Shown: piece by piece, positions 1-11,159 of the stretch | Numbering within the stretch: position 1 is the first letter of the stretch | Layout: every line of letters begins with the position of its first letter | From: Himantopus leucocephalus | Taxonomy: Eukaryota; Chordata; Aves; Charadriiformes; Recurvirostridae | Length of the DNA stretch: 64,000 bases | Assembly: GCA_003993805.1 (NCBI GenBank) | Contig: RSEF01000001.1 | Span: forward strand, 78,733,839 to 78,797,838 | Reading direction: 5' to 3' | Program-made: the position numbers and the translations under genes | Notes under the pieces: model-generated | What the model saw: the letters and a program-made list of their open reading frames with translations, nothing else | Told to the model about the DNA's origin: nothing | The model's database searches: none

Positions 1-76
1 CCAGCTGGGGGGTCCCAGGCCTGGAGGGGAAAGAGGCACGCAGGGGGAGGTCACACAGGCAGTTGTTGCAGGGCAG

Positions 77-117
77 GGAGAGGAGAGGAGGAGGAGGAGG
101 TAGAGCAGGAGGAGGAT
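77..117 (+). repeat. GAGG/GGA purine-rich simple repeat
   Basis: An almost pure purine tract made of GAGG and GGA units, broken by one TAGAGC interruption. It is a low-complexity sequence about 400 bases upstream of the CAPZA3-like start codon. Confidence 0.6.
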
Positions 118-395
118 ATCTGTTCTCCTCCATGGTGGCTCTGCATCGCCCGCTCCAGTCTCTTCACTTCGGTGGCATTGGCAGCGTTTGGCAGGACATC
201 ACCTTGGCTTGCTCCAGTTCCTGGTGGGACCCTTCCCCTTCCCTCGCACCCCCTCCGGGGATGCCCAGCACCCTCTCAGCACGGCACCCACCCTCGCCCC
301 CCCACACCAGCGCTGCCCCGGGTGCCGCTGTGAGGTCACAAACTGCAGGCCCCCGACGCAGGCCCCTTCCCACCACTGCTTCCCCCCCCACCTCC

Positions 396-407
396 GCCGC
401 CATCTTG
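396..407 (-). promoter_or_regulatory. YY1-like site (CAAGATGGCGGC on the minus strand)
   Basis: The plus strand reads GCCGCCATCTTG, the reverse complement of the YY1 consensus CAAGATGGCGGC. It sits 86 bases before the CAPZA3-like ATG. Such sites are frequent close to vertebrate transcription starts. On the minus strand the motif includes an ATG, but the frame that follows has no recognisable product. The match to the consensus is seen directly; function is inferred. Confidence 0.45.
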
Positions 408-492
408 TGCCTTTTCCCTCCAGCACAAAGCAGCCCACATGTCCTCCCCTGACCTGCAGTCTCCCTCCCTTTGGATAGCCCTCACCCCCAGC

Positions 493-1357
493 ATGTGCAC
501 CAGGAAGGAGCTGCGCGAGCCGGAGAAGGTGTCTCTCATTTGCCACCTGCTATGCCAGTCCCCTCCGGGGGAGTTCGGCCAGGTTGTCCGAGACCTCTTT
601 GCTCTGGTCCAACATGGCAAGTCAGTGAGGCAGGAGGCTGTCCGCATGGGGCCTGTCACAAAGAGAACGACTTCACCCCCATCCAAATAAACAGGGGCAC
701 TGTGCTCCTGACCAACTACAATAAGGGGGAAACCGCTTCTTTGACCCTCAGGACAAATTCTCTTTTGCGTTCGACCACCTGTGTGGGGTAACCAGCAAAC
801 CCCGTCGGCAGTGTGTGATGTTAGATGAGGGGCAGCTGTGGCGAGTGGCCCTCCATGAGCTGCCACTTTCCTTTGAGGAACTGCTCTGTGTTCAAAAAAA
901 GCCTGGGGAAGAGGCAGATGTTTGTGGCCTGCATTGAGGCTCAGCAGTACCAGCCTTCAAGTCACTGCAACAGCCTTTGGAAGTCAGACTGGGCTTTTGC
1001 CCTGACTCCATTTGCCACTCAAGTTACAGGGACCTTTCTCCTCCAGATACACAGCTTCAGAGATGCCAACCTCTATGTTACTGTCAGCAGGTCTGTGAAT
1101 CAGACTCTAAATGTGATAGACCAAAGTCAGTTTGCCACAGATTTTGCGAAATTTGTGAAAGCTGAGGACACCAAGTTTCATGTTGCCATTCTGGAAAACA
1201 TTCAGGCTTTGTCAGAAGATACATGGGGAAAAAGTCTGCGGAGGACCCTGTTCCTCACACTTTCATGAATTGGAATAAACTATTGAATGATCAGCATCTG
1301 AACACCAATGTCTCCAATATAGAAGTGCCTCCATACACACTATTTGATATGGTCTAA
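493..1357 (+). pseudogene. CAPZA3: CAPZA3-like F-actin capping protein alpha subunit, frameshifted pseudogene
   Basis: Intact capping-protein alpha subunits pair with CAPZB and cap actin barbed ends; CAPZA3 is the intronless testis/sperm form (about 299 residues). The remnant runs from an ATG at 493 to a TAA at 1355-1357, about 288 codons, with no introns. Blocks in order: N-terminus with SPPGEF (frame of 493), DFTPIQI (frame of 654), FFDPQDKFSF (frame of 737), FVACIEAQQYQP, LWKSDW and TQVTG (frame of 861), and a C-terminal block beginning DPVPHTF (frame of 1244). WKSxWxF...PFxTQVTG fits CAPZA3 better than CAPZA1/2. Frame breaks lie near 646-651 and 725-729 (one base lost in each G run), 857-862 (several codons missing) and 1242-1246 (one base lost). 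Read as is, translation ends at 688-690 after about 65 residues. Loss in this lineage is likely; the G-run breaks could be sequence errors, the 860 deletion less so. Confidence 0.85.
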
Positions 1358-1362
1358 ATAAA
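1357..1362 (+). terminator. AATAAA polyadenylation signal overlapping the CAPZA3 stop codon
   Basis: The hexamer AATAAA begins at the last base of the TAA stop of the CAPZA3-like frame and is followed by an A-rich run to about 1378. Either the ancestral gene had an almost absent 3' untranslated region, or the A-rich run is an old retroposition tail. CAPZA3 is itself an intronless, retroposition-type gene, so both readings are compatible. Confidence 0.5.
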
Positions 1363-1378
1363 AAAGAAAAAGACAAAA

Positions 1379-4300
1379 CGGGGGTGTTTAATTGATTTAT
1401 TTCTGGATTACTCTGGGCAGTGCAGAAACCGTCATCAGTCAATCACCACTTTGAAAATAACTCAGGCCTGAAGTGACTGAAAATAATTTGCTGGGTTTTT
1501 TTATTTTCTTCATGTACTTTTCAACTGTTTCTAGAGGTACTAGTAATGGTCACTGTCAAACACAGTACAGTGCTACAGGTGAGCCAGCAAGCAAACTCTT
1601 TCTTCCCTTTGTAATTTTACCCATTATTAGATTTACTTACATGCTACAATGCTACTATATGTAGCATTGGTTATAAGGAAATCGGTAAGGTAGGTTGGCA
1701 AAGATGTTGAGGCATTATTTCTAGATTTTTTCATTGACACTGAAACCCAGGAAATTCAGCCTTCAGGCTTTGCTTGTGCATACCTCTCTATATGCACAAG
1801 AGACATCCCTAACAGAGTCACATGAACAAAGGGAGATCAGTACACAGGGGGAATAAATTTCTTACAGCTAGTGCAGAAGATATTTCAGGACTGACCAGGG
1901 ATGTATGCTGGGTGTCACAGCATTACAGAATAAAGCAATGCTACTTCCCTTCTCCCAGTATTTATTATAAATGCCAAACAAATGTATGTGATTTTGGTTT
2001 ACTTTCAAACTGTTACAGTGATGCTTTGCTAACACGTTTATTACAATAAATGTAGTGCCTACCACACTTGCCGGTTTCTGTAAACACAAATTTTAATTAG
2101 AGTTTTATTAGAAATAAAGTGTAATTTCAAGCAGTAATGTAAACACAAAACTTTCTAAAAATATTGATGGGAATATTTAAACATTATTCTTATAAATATT
2201 AGATGTTTTTAATGTAAGCATAAGATTTTGCTTTTGTTCATTACTGCTGGTGGCAATTGCATTGTCACATGGGTTGAACATGCCCTTTTGTAAATACTGA
2301 TCAGAGACTTTATGGTTTCAGTGCTCAGACTGGCCAAGATTGCTTTCATTGTCTTTGTTTTAAAATGTAGGAAAGAACTATGCATTGTTATGGTTTTGGG
2401 GATAACCAGCATTGTGTGAGAATGCCATCTTCAGATTATTCTTCTGACGAAAAATGAAGATTTTGCATCTGTACTCATACGTGATTTGGGAGGTCCCTTA
2501 CTATGTACATCAGGATACAATAATTAATTACCCAGAGAAACCAATAATGAAAAGGTGTCTAATATAAAAGCTATCATCCTACATCATTCTATATTGCTGA
2601 TGACAAAGTCACATGCTCAATTTTTATTTATAAGTATAGTAATTTACAAAGCCTTATTGCAGAAGACGAGGTTGTAGTGTTGCCAATATTTGAATGAAAC
2701 TGAAATAAATGAGATAGTTCCTTTGATATATACTGATTTTCTTCAGGTTTGCATTGACTAGAGCACATTTTTCATCTGGTGGTTCATCTTTATGGTCACT
2801 CAGCACAAAGATTCTGGGAGTGTTGTACTAATTTATGTGCAGAAAGGCACTCATCACACAGGGTTTCCTTCCCACAAACAGAAAGCAGACTGCTGCCCTT
2901 GTAACTAAGTCCCTTGACAATGCCTTTTACAGATGCCCATTTGTTAGAGAATCTGCACCACGCACTTGACGAGGAAGAAGTATGGAACATCGAGAGCATT
3001 TTCTGTGCTCCTTCGGTTCTCCACAGAAAGCTGCATTACCTATGGGTCATTCTCTTTTCACCCCACAGCTGCTACTGAGATCCATCCAACACCAATCCAG
3101 CCCTTTTAATGCCTATGTTGCTGCTGGAGACTATTCAATGAGCAAGCAGCTGCCTTTATGTGGTATTTATTTGAATATGTGATTATTTCTTTATTGAAAA
3201 TCAGAGTAATTTTATTAAAAATGTTATGCAACCCAGGGCTGCTATAATGAAGATGGCCTCTTGTGAGTGTAGTTCATGTCTGCAGTACAGAATAAGAGAT
3301 GAAATTTTGGACATAAATTTAAGTGCTAACAGAAACAGGCACATAGCACTAGAAATTCCGGACTGTCAAAAAACCACTTTGTTAAAACACAAATATTGAA
3401 CATGAACTAACAATAAAAAAGAGTAGGGAACAATGGAAAACACTATGCAGTTAGATGACTTTCAGTTTCAACATTTATTCCACCAGATCAATCCCTTATG
3501 AGATGTAAATATATGATATCTTGCAATATACTGTTCTGTTCTGCAGAATTAAATTCTCTCTTCTTTAAAATGCAGTTTCTATATGGCAAAACTGTAGCAA
3601 GGAGTGCAATAACAAAAACATTTAATATTGTAAGATTAGGTAGTTTTCCTATCTTCCCTATCAGTCTACCTTTATGAACTTTCCATTTTCCTTCAATTTC
3701 CTTTCTCTATAAAGGAGGCAACCTGTGATATCAGAATCTGCAACAAAAGCTGCTCAGAGGGATAGAGTTTGGGCAGAGTAAATGTTCTGATCTGGCTGAA
3801 AACACTTACTTATTTTTTGCAAGGCCTATGAAATTAATCTAGAAAAGGTACTTTCAATACAGGTTTTGTCAATGTTCCCTCTACATTCTCTACTATGGGA
3901 CTGGAATCTTTTTTTTCTTTTCGAAAGTTGAAACTTGGGGGGGAAGAAACATTATGAGAAGAAAGCAAAGGTGTACAATTCCATTGAAAACTTTACTGAC
4001 CTTTTACATATATGCTTTTTTGACTCTGAATACGTTTGAGATTTAGTTGCAATTTCTTACTCTTTTGCCCATACCAGCATTTTTTGTTGTATAGGGAATA
4101 CATTCCATCCAACTCACGTTATTTTTATTCCTAAAACCCCCCTCCTTTTCTGCCTACTGCTTTGAAAAGCATTCACATTCTTATAGCTTCTTGTGAATCC
4201 ATCTCTTTATATTGGCATCAGTACCCTGTATTTTAAGAAAAGAAATGAAGAATAGGCATATATAACTAAAACAAAAAATAAGTTGTGAAACTGTCTCTTA

Positions 4301-7300
4301 GAATAGGTTTCTACTGCAGCCAGGAGTATAGCATACCTAGAATTGAAGCTATATCTACCTACTTACAATCACAACTATCTACTGTTAAAGACTTGCTTTG
4401 TGCCTGCAAAAACACATTATCGTCAAGTATCTTTCTGTAATATGCTTCTAATACTGCTTTCTCCTTCTTCTTACCTTTGGTTGTTACTGAGTGGCCATGG
4501 TTATTTATCTCAAGGAGAAGATCACGTACTCCATCAGTTCAGAACATTTACACAATGACACGTAATTTTCTTTCAAAATAAAATGTGAATTTTGTCAAAA
4601 CTCTGCTCCTCCATTTACAGGCTTGCAGACTCATTGGAATCATAAAGTTGGTACAAAGGCACCTGAGCCAAATTGGCTCAAATTTTTGATTTCTGAAAAC
4701 AATTTTCTCTCTACCATTAATTGTTGGTGCAAAGAAAATGATCATTTTTATTACAACCGTAACATTAAAGCTTAGCTTGGACTTCATTGTCAGCTTCCAG
4801 CTGCATTAATATTGGAAGAAAATCAACACGTCGTATTTGGATTGAATATACAATGTTCACATTGTATATTTTGCTTCATGTTTTGCTAGTACTGCAGCAG
4901 GTGGAAAACCTATCAAAATGAGGACACAGCAAAAAAAGTTTCATCATTTCATTTTCAAATATACGTGTTGAATTAAAAGCAACTTTCTTTGTAGTTTCAG
5001 AATAGATAGACAAATCTTTAACAGGCACTAAAGACACAAGTCATCTCTGCAGAAACCGAGGTCTATCAATACTCCTAGTCATTGGAAGAAATTCGTCTTT
5101 TCCCCTTTATATTCTCCAGAAATGGTACTAATTCTTTCTTTGTTGCAGTTATGGAATGAAAAAGAAAAAACTGTGAAAAGAAAAACCTCTACTTGTATGT
5201 TATTCAGGCTGTAGTCTGTATTAAAATCTCTACTGTATTCCTTACTCCCTACTCCTTATCAAGTTGTGGAGTAAAAAGGAAAACATGATTTTGAAACAGA
5301 GGAAATAAAAGGAAAGGAAATACAAAGAATGTTCTGTCAAGTGTATATCTCTCGCTGATTTCAAATAATCAATGCATTAATGCTCCAGTTATAGTAAGAC
5401 CAAATTCAAGGATTATTTTCCCTTCTACAGTAAAATGGTTTAAGATGTTCAACACATCTGAAAAAGCGGATTTATTACATTCCAAGTGCAAGATATTTTG
5501 CAAGTCTGTATGTCAGTATGCCACTTTTATACAAACAGTGGATTTTATAATTCTTTTTAATGAAAGCTTTGGCGTTATTAAAATGTGCAGTGGTTTCAAA
5601 AGTCACTATTTCAAAAACCAACTATTACGAACTATTCAAAGCACAGTATCCTGGGTTTCTCCAAAGTTAGAAGAGCTTTTTTGTTACAGTAAGACTTCGG
5701 AATTGTCACCATACAAAACTGAGGGAATAAGAGACTTAATAATAATAAAAACAGATGACCCATGCTATATTGAGTAATTTATATACCAGATTGTCTTTGA
5801 ATGGAACAGGAACTACTACACATCCTTAAATTCATACCCAGTGTCTACTATGACATTAGAGGAGGACTAGCAACCTGGAACAGGAGAGATAAGGGAAAGG
5901 GCATAAGCCGGGGGGATGCTGAAGAAAAATGTGAATAAGGCACATTCACAATTGGAGAAAGGAAGAAAAAAGAGACCAATATTATAATTCAACTGTTCTG
6001 GAACTTGAGGAGACTGTCCAGAAGAGTAGGACTGAAATCTCAGCTCCTTCACTGTCTTTCCTTCCTTAACTTTTGGGCAAGTCGCATGGATCTAAATTCC
6101 TAGAGATTTCAAATCAGTACTCTGGTGTATGCTATCTTGCGTCTTCCTGTGCCCAGGAAAGCTAACAGTTCTTCCTGATCTCATAGGTATCCTATGAGAA
6201 TGCATGAAAATTATGAAAAAATAATACAATACTTGGCTCTTAATAATTAAGTTAGAGACTAATTTAATTATATGTGATATGTGTGCAAAGTAACCATGAT
6301 CCCAAATGAAACTCTCTCATAGTTAATACAAGCTTGTTTCACAAAACAAAAAAGCATTAAGAAAGAGGAAATTTTCTATCCTGATTGAAACTTAGAATTA
6401 CTAACCTACATCCTCAAGCACACTGCTGTGTTCTCGTGTATGGCATCTTTCTTTACCAGCAAAGCTTCATGATCTACCTTCACAGATCGTGGATCAGTGC
6501 AGCAGCCTACAGCTACTTAGGTACGCTCATCTCAAGATTCACTGGCAGGGAGCTCATGTTTCAGCTAAGAACAACCCTCAGGGGCAGACTGGTGATAGAG
6601 CAAGGGATCAAAAGCCTTTGCTTATTCACTTACTCACTGTTTATTCTTAAACACATATTGTTTATTGTTAAACACAAGAAGTTTAGAGGCCTGGGGAAGA
6701 GAAGACAACATTGAGTACAGTGCTGCTCGTGTAATTTCAGTGTTATCTGACTTCTGAGATATAGCCTGACCACCAAGGAGTTAGACTTTGCATGGTGCAG
6801 GCTGTACTAAATCCTATACACACAAAGAAGATGAAAACATGAGTTTGTGTTCTTAGTCATGCATGTTTATGACTGGAGATTGTCACAATGGCTTATTCTG
6901 ACATTAGTCCTCCAGGCATTCTTCCTGGGCACATGGTGGACTGCTCATTTCCTATAGCTCATTTTTTGCCCACATGCCCACATTTCTTTCCCTTAGAAGT
7001 GAATATGTAGTTTGGAGATCTGTGCTGTTCTAAGGTTCTGAGGTTGGGAACAACTGGGGAATGTATTCAGATCTGGGAATTCACTGGCTGAGAGAGTCTG
7101 AGTTCCTCAAAGGATTAAGAAAAATATATATTCACCACACAAGCCATTTCTCTTTGAGTGGGGAATTGACAGCTAAGCCTCCTAGAGAGTGGTTCCAGTG
7201 GATAAAACTAGTTTTCAATAAATGTTTTTGGTTTCAGATATAAATACTTTCTGTCTGGAATGAGATAATCAAAAAGAAGGTGAAGATGTACGAATTAGTA

Positions 7301-8760
7301 GACCTTTTCTTTTTTACCTTGAAGGGTTTGGGTTTTTTTTTTTTTACCTTGCACTGAAGCCACAATTACGCGAAGATCCCCTTTGAGAAGCTCACGACTC
7401 AGAAGTCAGACTGACAAAGTGAGAAATAGTAACTCATATATGCCTTTAACAATTGTGTTGTTCTGTATGTATCATGAAGTAATTAGGACTCCACTGATCT
7501 TCAAGCAAGTGCCATAGATAATTTACTTTTAAAACCAGGTGTATTCCAAGTCATGAAGTTTCCTTATGCTATCTTTCTTGCTTTGCAGCATTCAACAGAT
7601 GAGAAAAAACATTGTTTGTTTCTCATGCACATGAGTTCATTGGTAAATATCTTCTACAAATCCCTGTGATTATTTCTGAGAAAAACATTTTTGCCAGTTC
7701 ACTGAAGATATTATTAATTTTACTTAAGAACTTTATTTCACACAAGACTTCCCATTTGCAACTTACTTTTAATTACATCCTCATTAGAGACAGATATGAG
7801 AAGCATAGCGTATTTCAAGTATTTATTATTCATTCTTGTATTGTTAATAAATTAATGCCTGAAGTGCATCTGCAGTGAAAAGTCACCTTCTTGTTCATCA
7901 GTTTTGCATGTCCATAAAATAAACGTGATTGCTTCAGGTACTGTACTACATAGATTCAGTACCATTACTTTCCATATATAACATCTACATGCAAATTTAT
8001 TCTGTTGTTCTTTCTTAAATAATTAACATTATCAGCTAATATATTCTTGCTCAGACCAGTTCCTCCAGTAATTATGATCGAGTGTGCAGTATGTATTCAC
8101 AGAGCATCTATAGTTCCATTCTTTCTCTTCCCATCTAAAGGTCATTTCGAAGACACGTCAACAACGTGCTTTCTATGATCTGTAAGCCCTGCAAAAAGCA
8201 AGCTGTTATTTCAGCCTCTGGGCTGTAGTTCTGTATGCCTAAATCCATTACAAAACATGGATTTAGCTGAAGCCAATGAAAAGCATAATTAACATTTTGG
8301 TATTCTGTGTGCGACAATTTATTTTCCATTATCAAAGTTACATAGGCTGCCAAATGTGTGATACAGATTATGGGACAAACTGTGCTTAAAATGCAGGTTT
8401 TTTCAAAACAACGTGTTATGTCCTGTGAAGTATTCATGGGGAGAAAGAGAAGATTAAAATGCATAGGCTCTGTTTTGCCTTCAGCTGTTTTCTGGCTCCT
8501 CTGTTTAAGTCCCAGTTCAACGAAGTACTTAATTGTTTGATTAATTACAGTCATTTGACTATTTCCACTGGGAGGAATAGTATGATATAGGTACCATGAT
8601 GCTACTACAGCTGGTTAAATTGAATCATACAAAGCTGAAGGACCTGATACAGAAGGAACAGATAGCAGCGGAAAGATTCCCTTCTTTTGACTGTGAACTT
8701 TAGACCGGCCTGGAGAAAGTTCCTATAGACCAATTTCCAAGCCTTTGCTCCAATCTGTCT
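1379..8760. other. Intergenic, no recognisable gene
   Basis: AT-rich unique-looking sequence. Open frames on both strands (longest about 110-140 codons, for example 5445-5777 and 8135-8554) have no domain, no codon bias and no family resemblance I recognise. Apart from a perfect short hairpin near 4845-4870 and a 13-base T run near 7333-7345, I see no RNA gene or transposon here. Old degraded elements may escape reading by eye. Confidence 0.7.
4845..4870. repeat. Perfect 12-bp inverted repeat with 2-base loop
   Basis: AATATACAATGT (4845-4856) is followed after TC by its exact reverse complement ACATTGTATATT (4859-4870). The arms are AT-rich. No flanking open frame or T-run suggests a terminator or known element. 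It could form a cruciform, or be a fixed small inversion-duplication. Confidence 0.8.
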
Positions 8761-8833
8761 TCATAGAATCCTAGAATACCATGTTGGAAGGGACCTCAAG
8801 GATCATCTGGTCCAACCTTTCTTTGCAAAAACA
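8761..8833 (-). mobile_element. CR1 retrotransposon, 3' end fragment
   Basis: Read on the minus strand this ends with the CR1 tail (catagaatcctagaat on the plus strand) and carries the conserved block equivalent to GGTTGGACCAGATGATCCTTGAGGTCCCTTCCAAC just inside it, almost identical to the 3' end of the longer CR1 at 12.45-12.51 kb. Only about 70 bases are recognisable, typical of severe 5' truncation during target-primed reverse transcription. One tail unit differs (cctagaat). Confidence 0.85.
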
Positions 8834-11159
8834 CATCTTACAAATTAATTTACATTATCCTCCTCCATTTTGTTGCCTTAGTCTATGGAATATGTTGATT
8901 ATGAGACAATTCATTTTCTTTAAATTAATACCACTAGATCCAGAAATGGACTTAAAAGTCTAGAAGCTTCAATAAACTAAATAATAAGCATTTATTTTTT
9001 CTCTAGTCAAATACACACCTGTCAAGTGAAGCACCTATGCAGCCCATGGATATTTAGGCTCCACGCTACAGCAAGCTTACTCCCTGCAGGTATTCCATGT
9101 CTCTTTAATTTAAGGAGGTTTAACTCTGTGTCTCATTCTTCCAGTGGAGTGCCCTTACAGCTGTGTTACAGACTGGCACTCAGAGGAAGCAAAAGCCACT
9201 ACACCTGTAGAAAACATGTTAACGTGTACCACAGAATGCACACTTTGTGGACATAAAAAGAACAAGACAAAAATAATTCATTACTTATCTGGAAGGTAGC
9301 AGGAGAACTGCATTCTGATCCCTTCTTCTGTACTTTAATCCTGTGAAGGTATAACACAAATTCTTTAAACACAAAAATCTATACTGCTTTTGTGGATTCA
9401 GTAAAGTATAATTCTTTTTAATGATGAGGTAATTGACCATTGTGTATTGGGAAAGTAAACATATGAAAGGCTGTGAGCTGCTGAGATTCTGCAAGACCAA
9501 GGATTACTTGTGTGTCTTCGGGAGGGAGGGAAGAAATTAGGTGCAGAATGAAGGAGACAAAAAAAACCTGGATTTTTGCCTTCCATTAGCATATTTCCAG
9601 TCCTTTTTTTAAAAACAAGAACAATTTTAAGAATTTCATAAAGATACTTAGAACTATTAAAAGAATTTCTTTGAATTCTGTGAACATGTAGAATTATACC
9701 AGAAAAGGTCAAAGCATTACCAAGTTTACCCCTGTAACTAACTGAATAAGTAATTCCAATGTCTATTTTCTTTTGATATTGGCACAATATTTTTATAAGC
9801 AAAAAAGTTGGAGTGGAAACAAAAATAACTCAATATATTTATCATAAAATTCTGTGTTCAAAAATCACTTTGATGCTTCTGTTCCTGTTTCATTAAACCC
9901 CTCATAGGCAGCATAATCCTGATAATTTTAACTCCCTAGAAGAATATCCTCTGTTTCATTTTCTTCTAAAAGACCAAATTATTAACTATGTCATACTGTA
10001 AAAATGTAATCTAAAGGCATCATGATGTGCTAAGTAGAAAGGAAATTGCCAGGGGCTGTAAGCTTTGGGTCAAAGGACAATTGTTCGTAGCTCATTAGTA
10101 TGATGAAATGAAGTCTGAAATTATATTAAATGTTTGTTTAAGACATAATTAGTGAGGAATATATGCATTTTGAAGTATTCCATACAGATCTGTAGTCTCA
10201 TATCAACAGTGTAAGAAATGCTTTTTTGGGTACAGTTTTTGCCTCCTCCAGAGGCAGGAAAACCAAGGCAAAAGCCAAAATTAGTTGCTCAGCATTTGTT
10301 TGTTTTTATTCTTTTTGCCACTTCTCTCTTTTTTCAGCTGTGCAATCCTGACTGCCAAACTATGATTTCACCAGCGAGCTCAACTCAGCCTGTCCTCTTT
10401 CCTTTCTGCCTTTAGATACCTGAAGAAAATTCTAAAAAAAGCTTTAATTATCCTCATGACTTCAGACCATGTAGGCCAAAAGTCAGCTTCAAGGTTGGTG
10501 TGACATGAGTACTAAGTATATCAAAGGCAGTTTCTCAAGGGCACAAGCTAAGTGCTGGACAGTCTGTTTGCTCAGACTGGTCAACAGGAGAATAAAGACT
10601 TCACACATGAGACTTCAGCTGGACTCACTGTTTTTGATGTTGGGGAAGCTGTCGTGAAACAGGAGATTCCACTTTTCCTTTGGGAAGTTGGTCTTAATGC
10701 CTTTCTCCCTCCAAGCACACATCGTGTGACCTGTGCTGCCTGCTCAATTTAGTGGTTTGCCCACTATACAGAGCTCTGGGCAACCATTATTTCCTCTCTT
10801 TAAAGTAAACTCTGGAAGCAGAGCTTCAGACCAAACTGTAGAAGCTCTCCTTCAGTGTGTTAGGGGGAAAGGATGAAGATCCTGTTTTCCACTGGTGCAT
10901 AGACAGGAAAGAGGGCTTGGCAAGCAGCCCAGTGAATGCAACCACCTACACAAAAAAAAAAAGAAGAGGAAGAATACAGAAAAAAAGTCTAAGGGGGGGG
11001 AAGAATGCTCGTTCTTAGAATACAGTAGTGCCTGACCCATTCCTGAAAAAAGGCAGAGAATACGATAGATTTAGGATGGATATACGTCTATCAGACTGTC
11101 AGAATAAGGGCTGAAATCCGGAAAGAGAAAAACGTTAAAGGACAAGAACATTTCAGAAT
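8834..11159. other. Intergenic, no recognisable gene
   Basis: AT-rich DNA. A minus-strand open frame at 9398-9802 (134 codons) has no recognisable domain and is judged to be chance. An A-rich and G-run stretch lies near 10950-11000, just before the long CR1 copy. No RNA gene is seen. Confidence 0.7.

Larger units (their letters stand above)
1..492. promoter_or_regulatory. GC-rich region upstream of the CAPZA3 remnant, putative (bidirectional) promoter
   Basis: This stretch is clearly richer in G+C than the rest of the window and lies directly before the CAPZA3-like start codon. It contains a GAGG-type purine tract near 77-117, C-rich runs around 240-400, and a YY1-like site at 396-407. No TATA box is visible. 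In mammals CAPZA3 and PLCZ1 are head to head and share a testis promoter, so by synteny the PLCZ1 start would lie here or just to the left on the minus strand. I could not recognise any PLCZ1 coding sequence (EF-hand or catalytic X domain) on the minus strand here. The open frames on both strands reflect GC content and read as low-complexity Pro/Gly/Ser-rich peptides. The promoter role is inference. Confidence 0.4.

Noticed and set aside
336..866. 176-codon minus-strand open frame at the left edge
   Set aside because: It is antisense to the CAPZA3 remnant and its GC-rich upstream region. The translation is Gly/low-complexity and matches nothing I know.
9398..9802. 134-codon minus-strand frame
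   Set aside because: Amino-acid composition is that of random AT-rich DNA, and frames of similar length occur elsewhere in the window (for example 8135-8554, 31088-31492).
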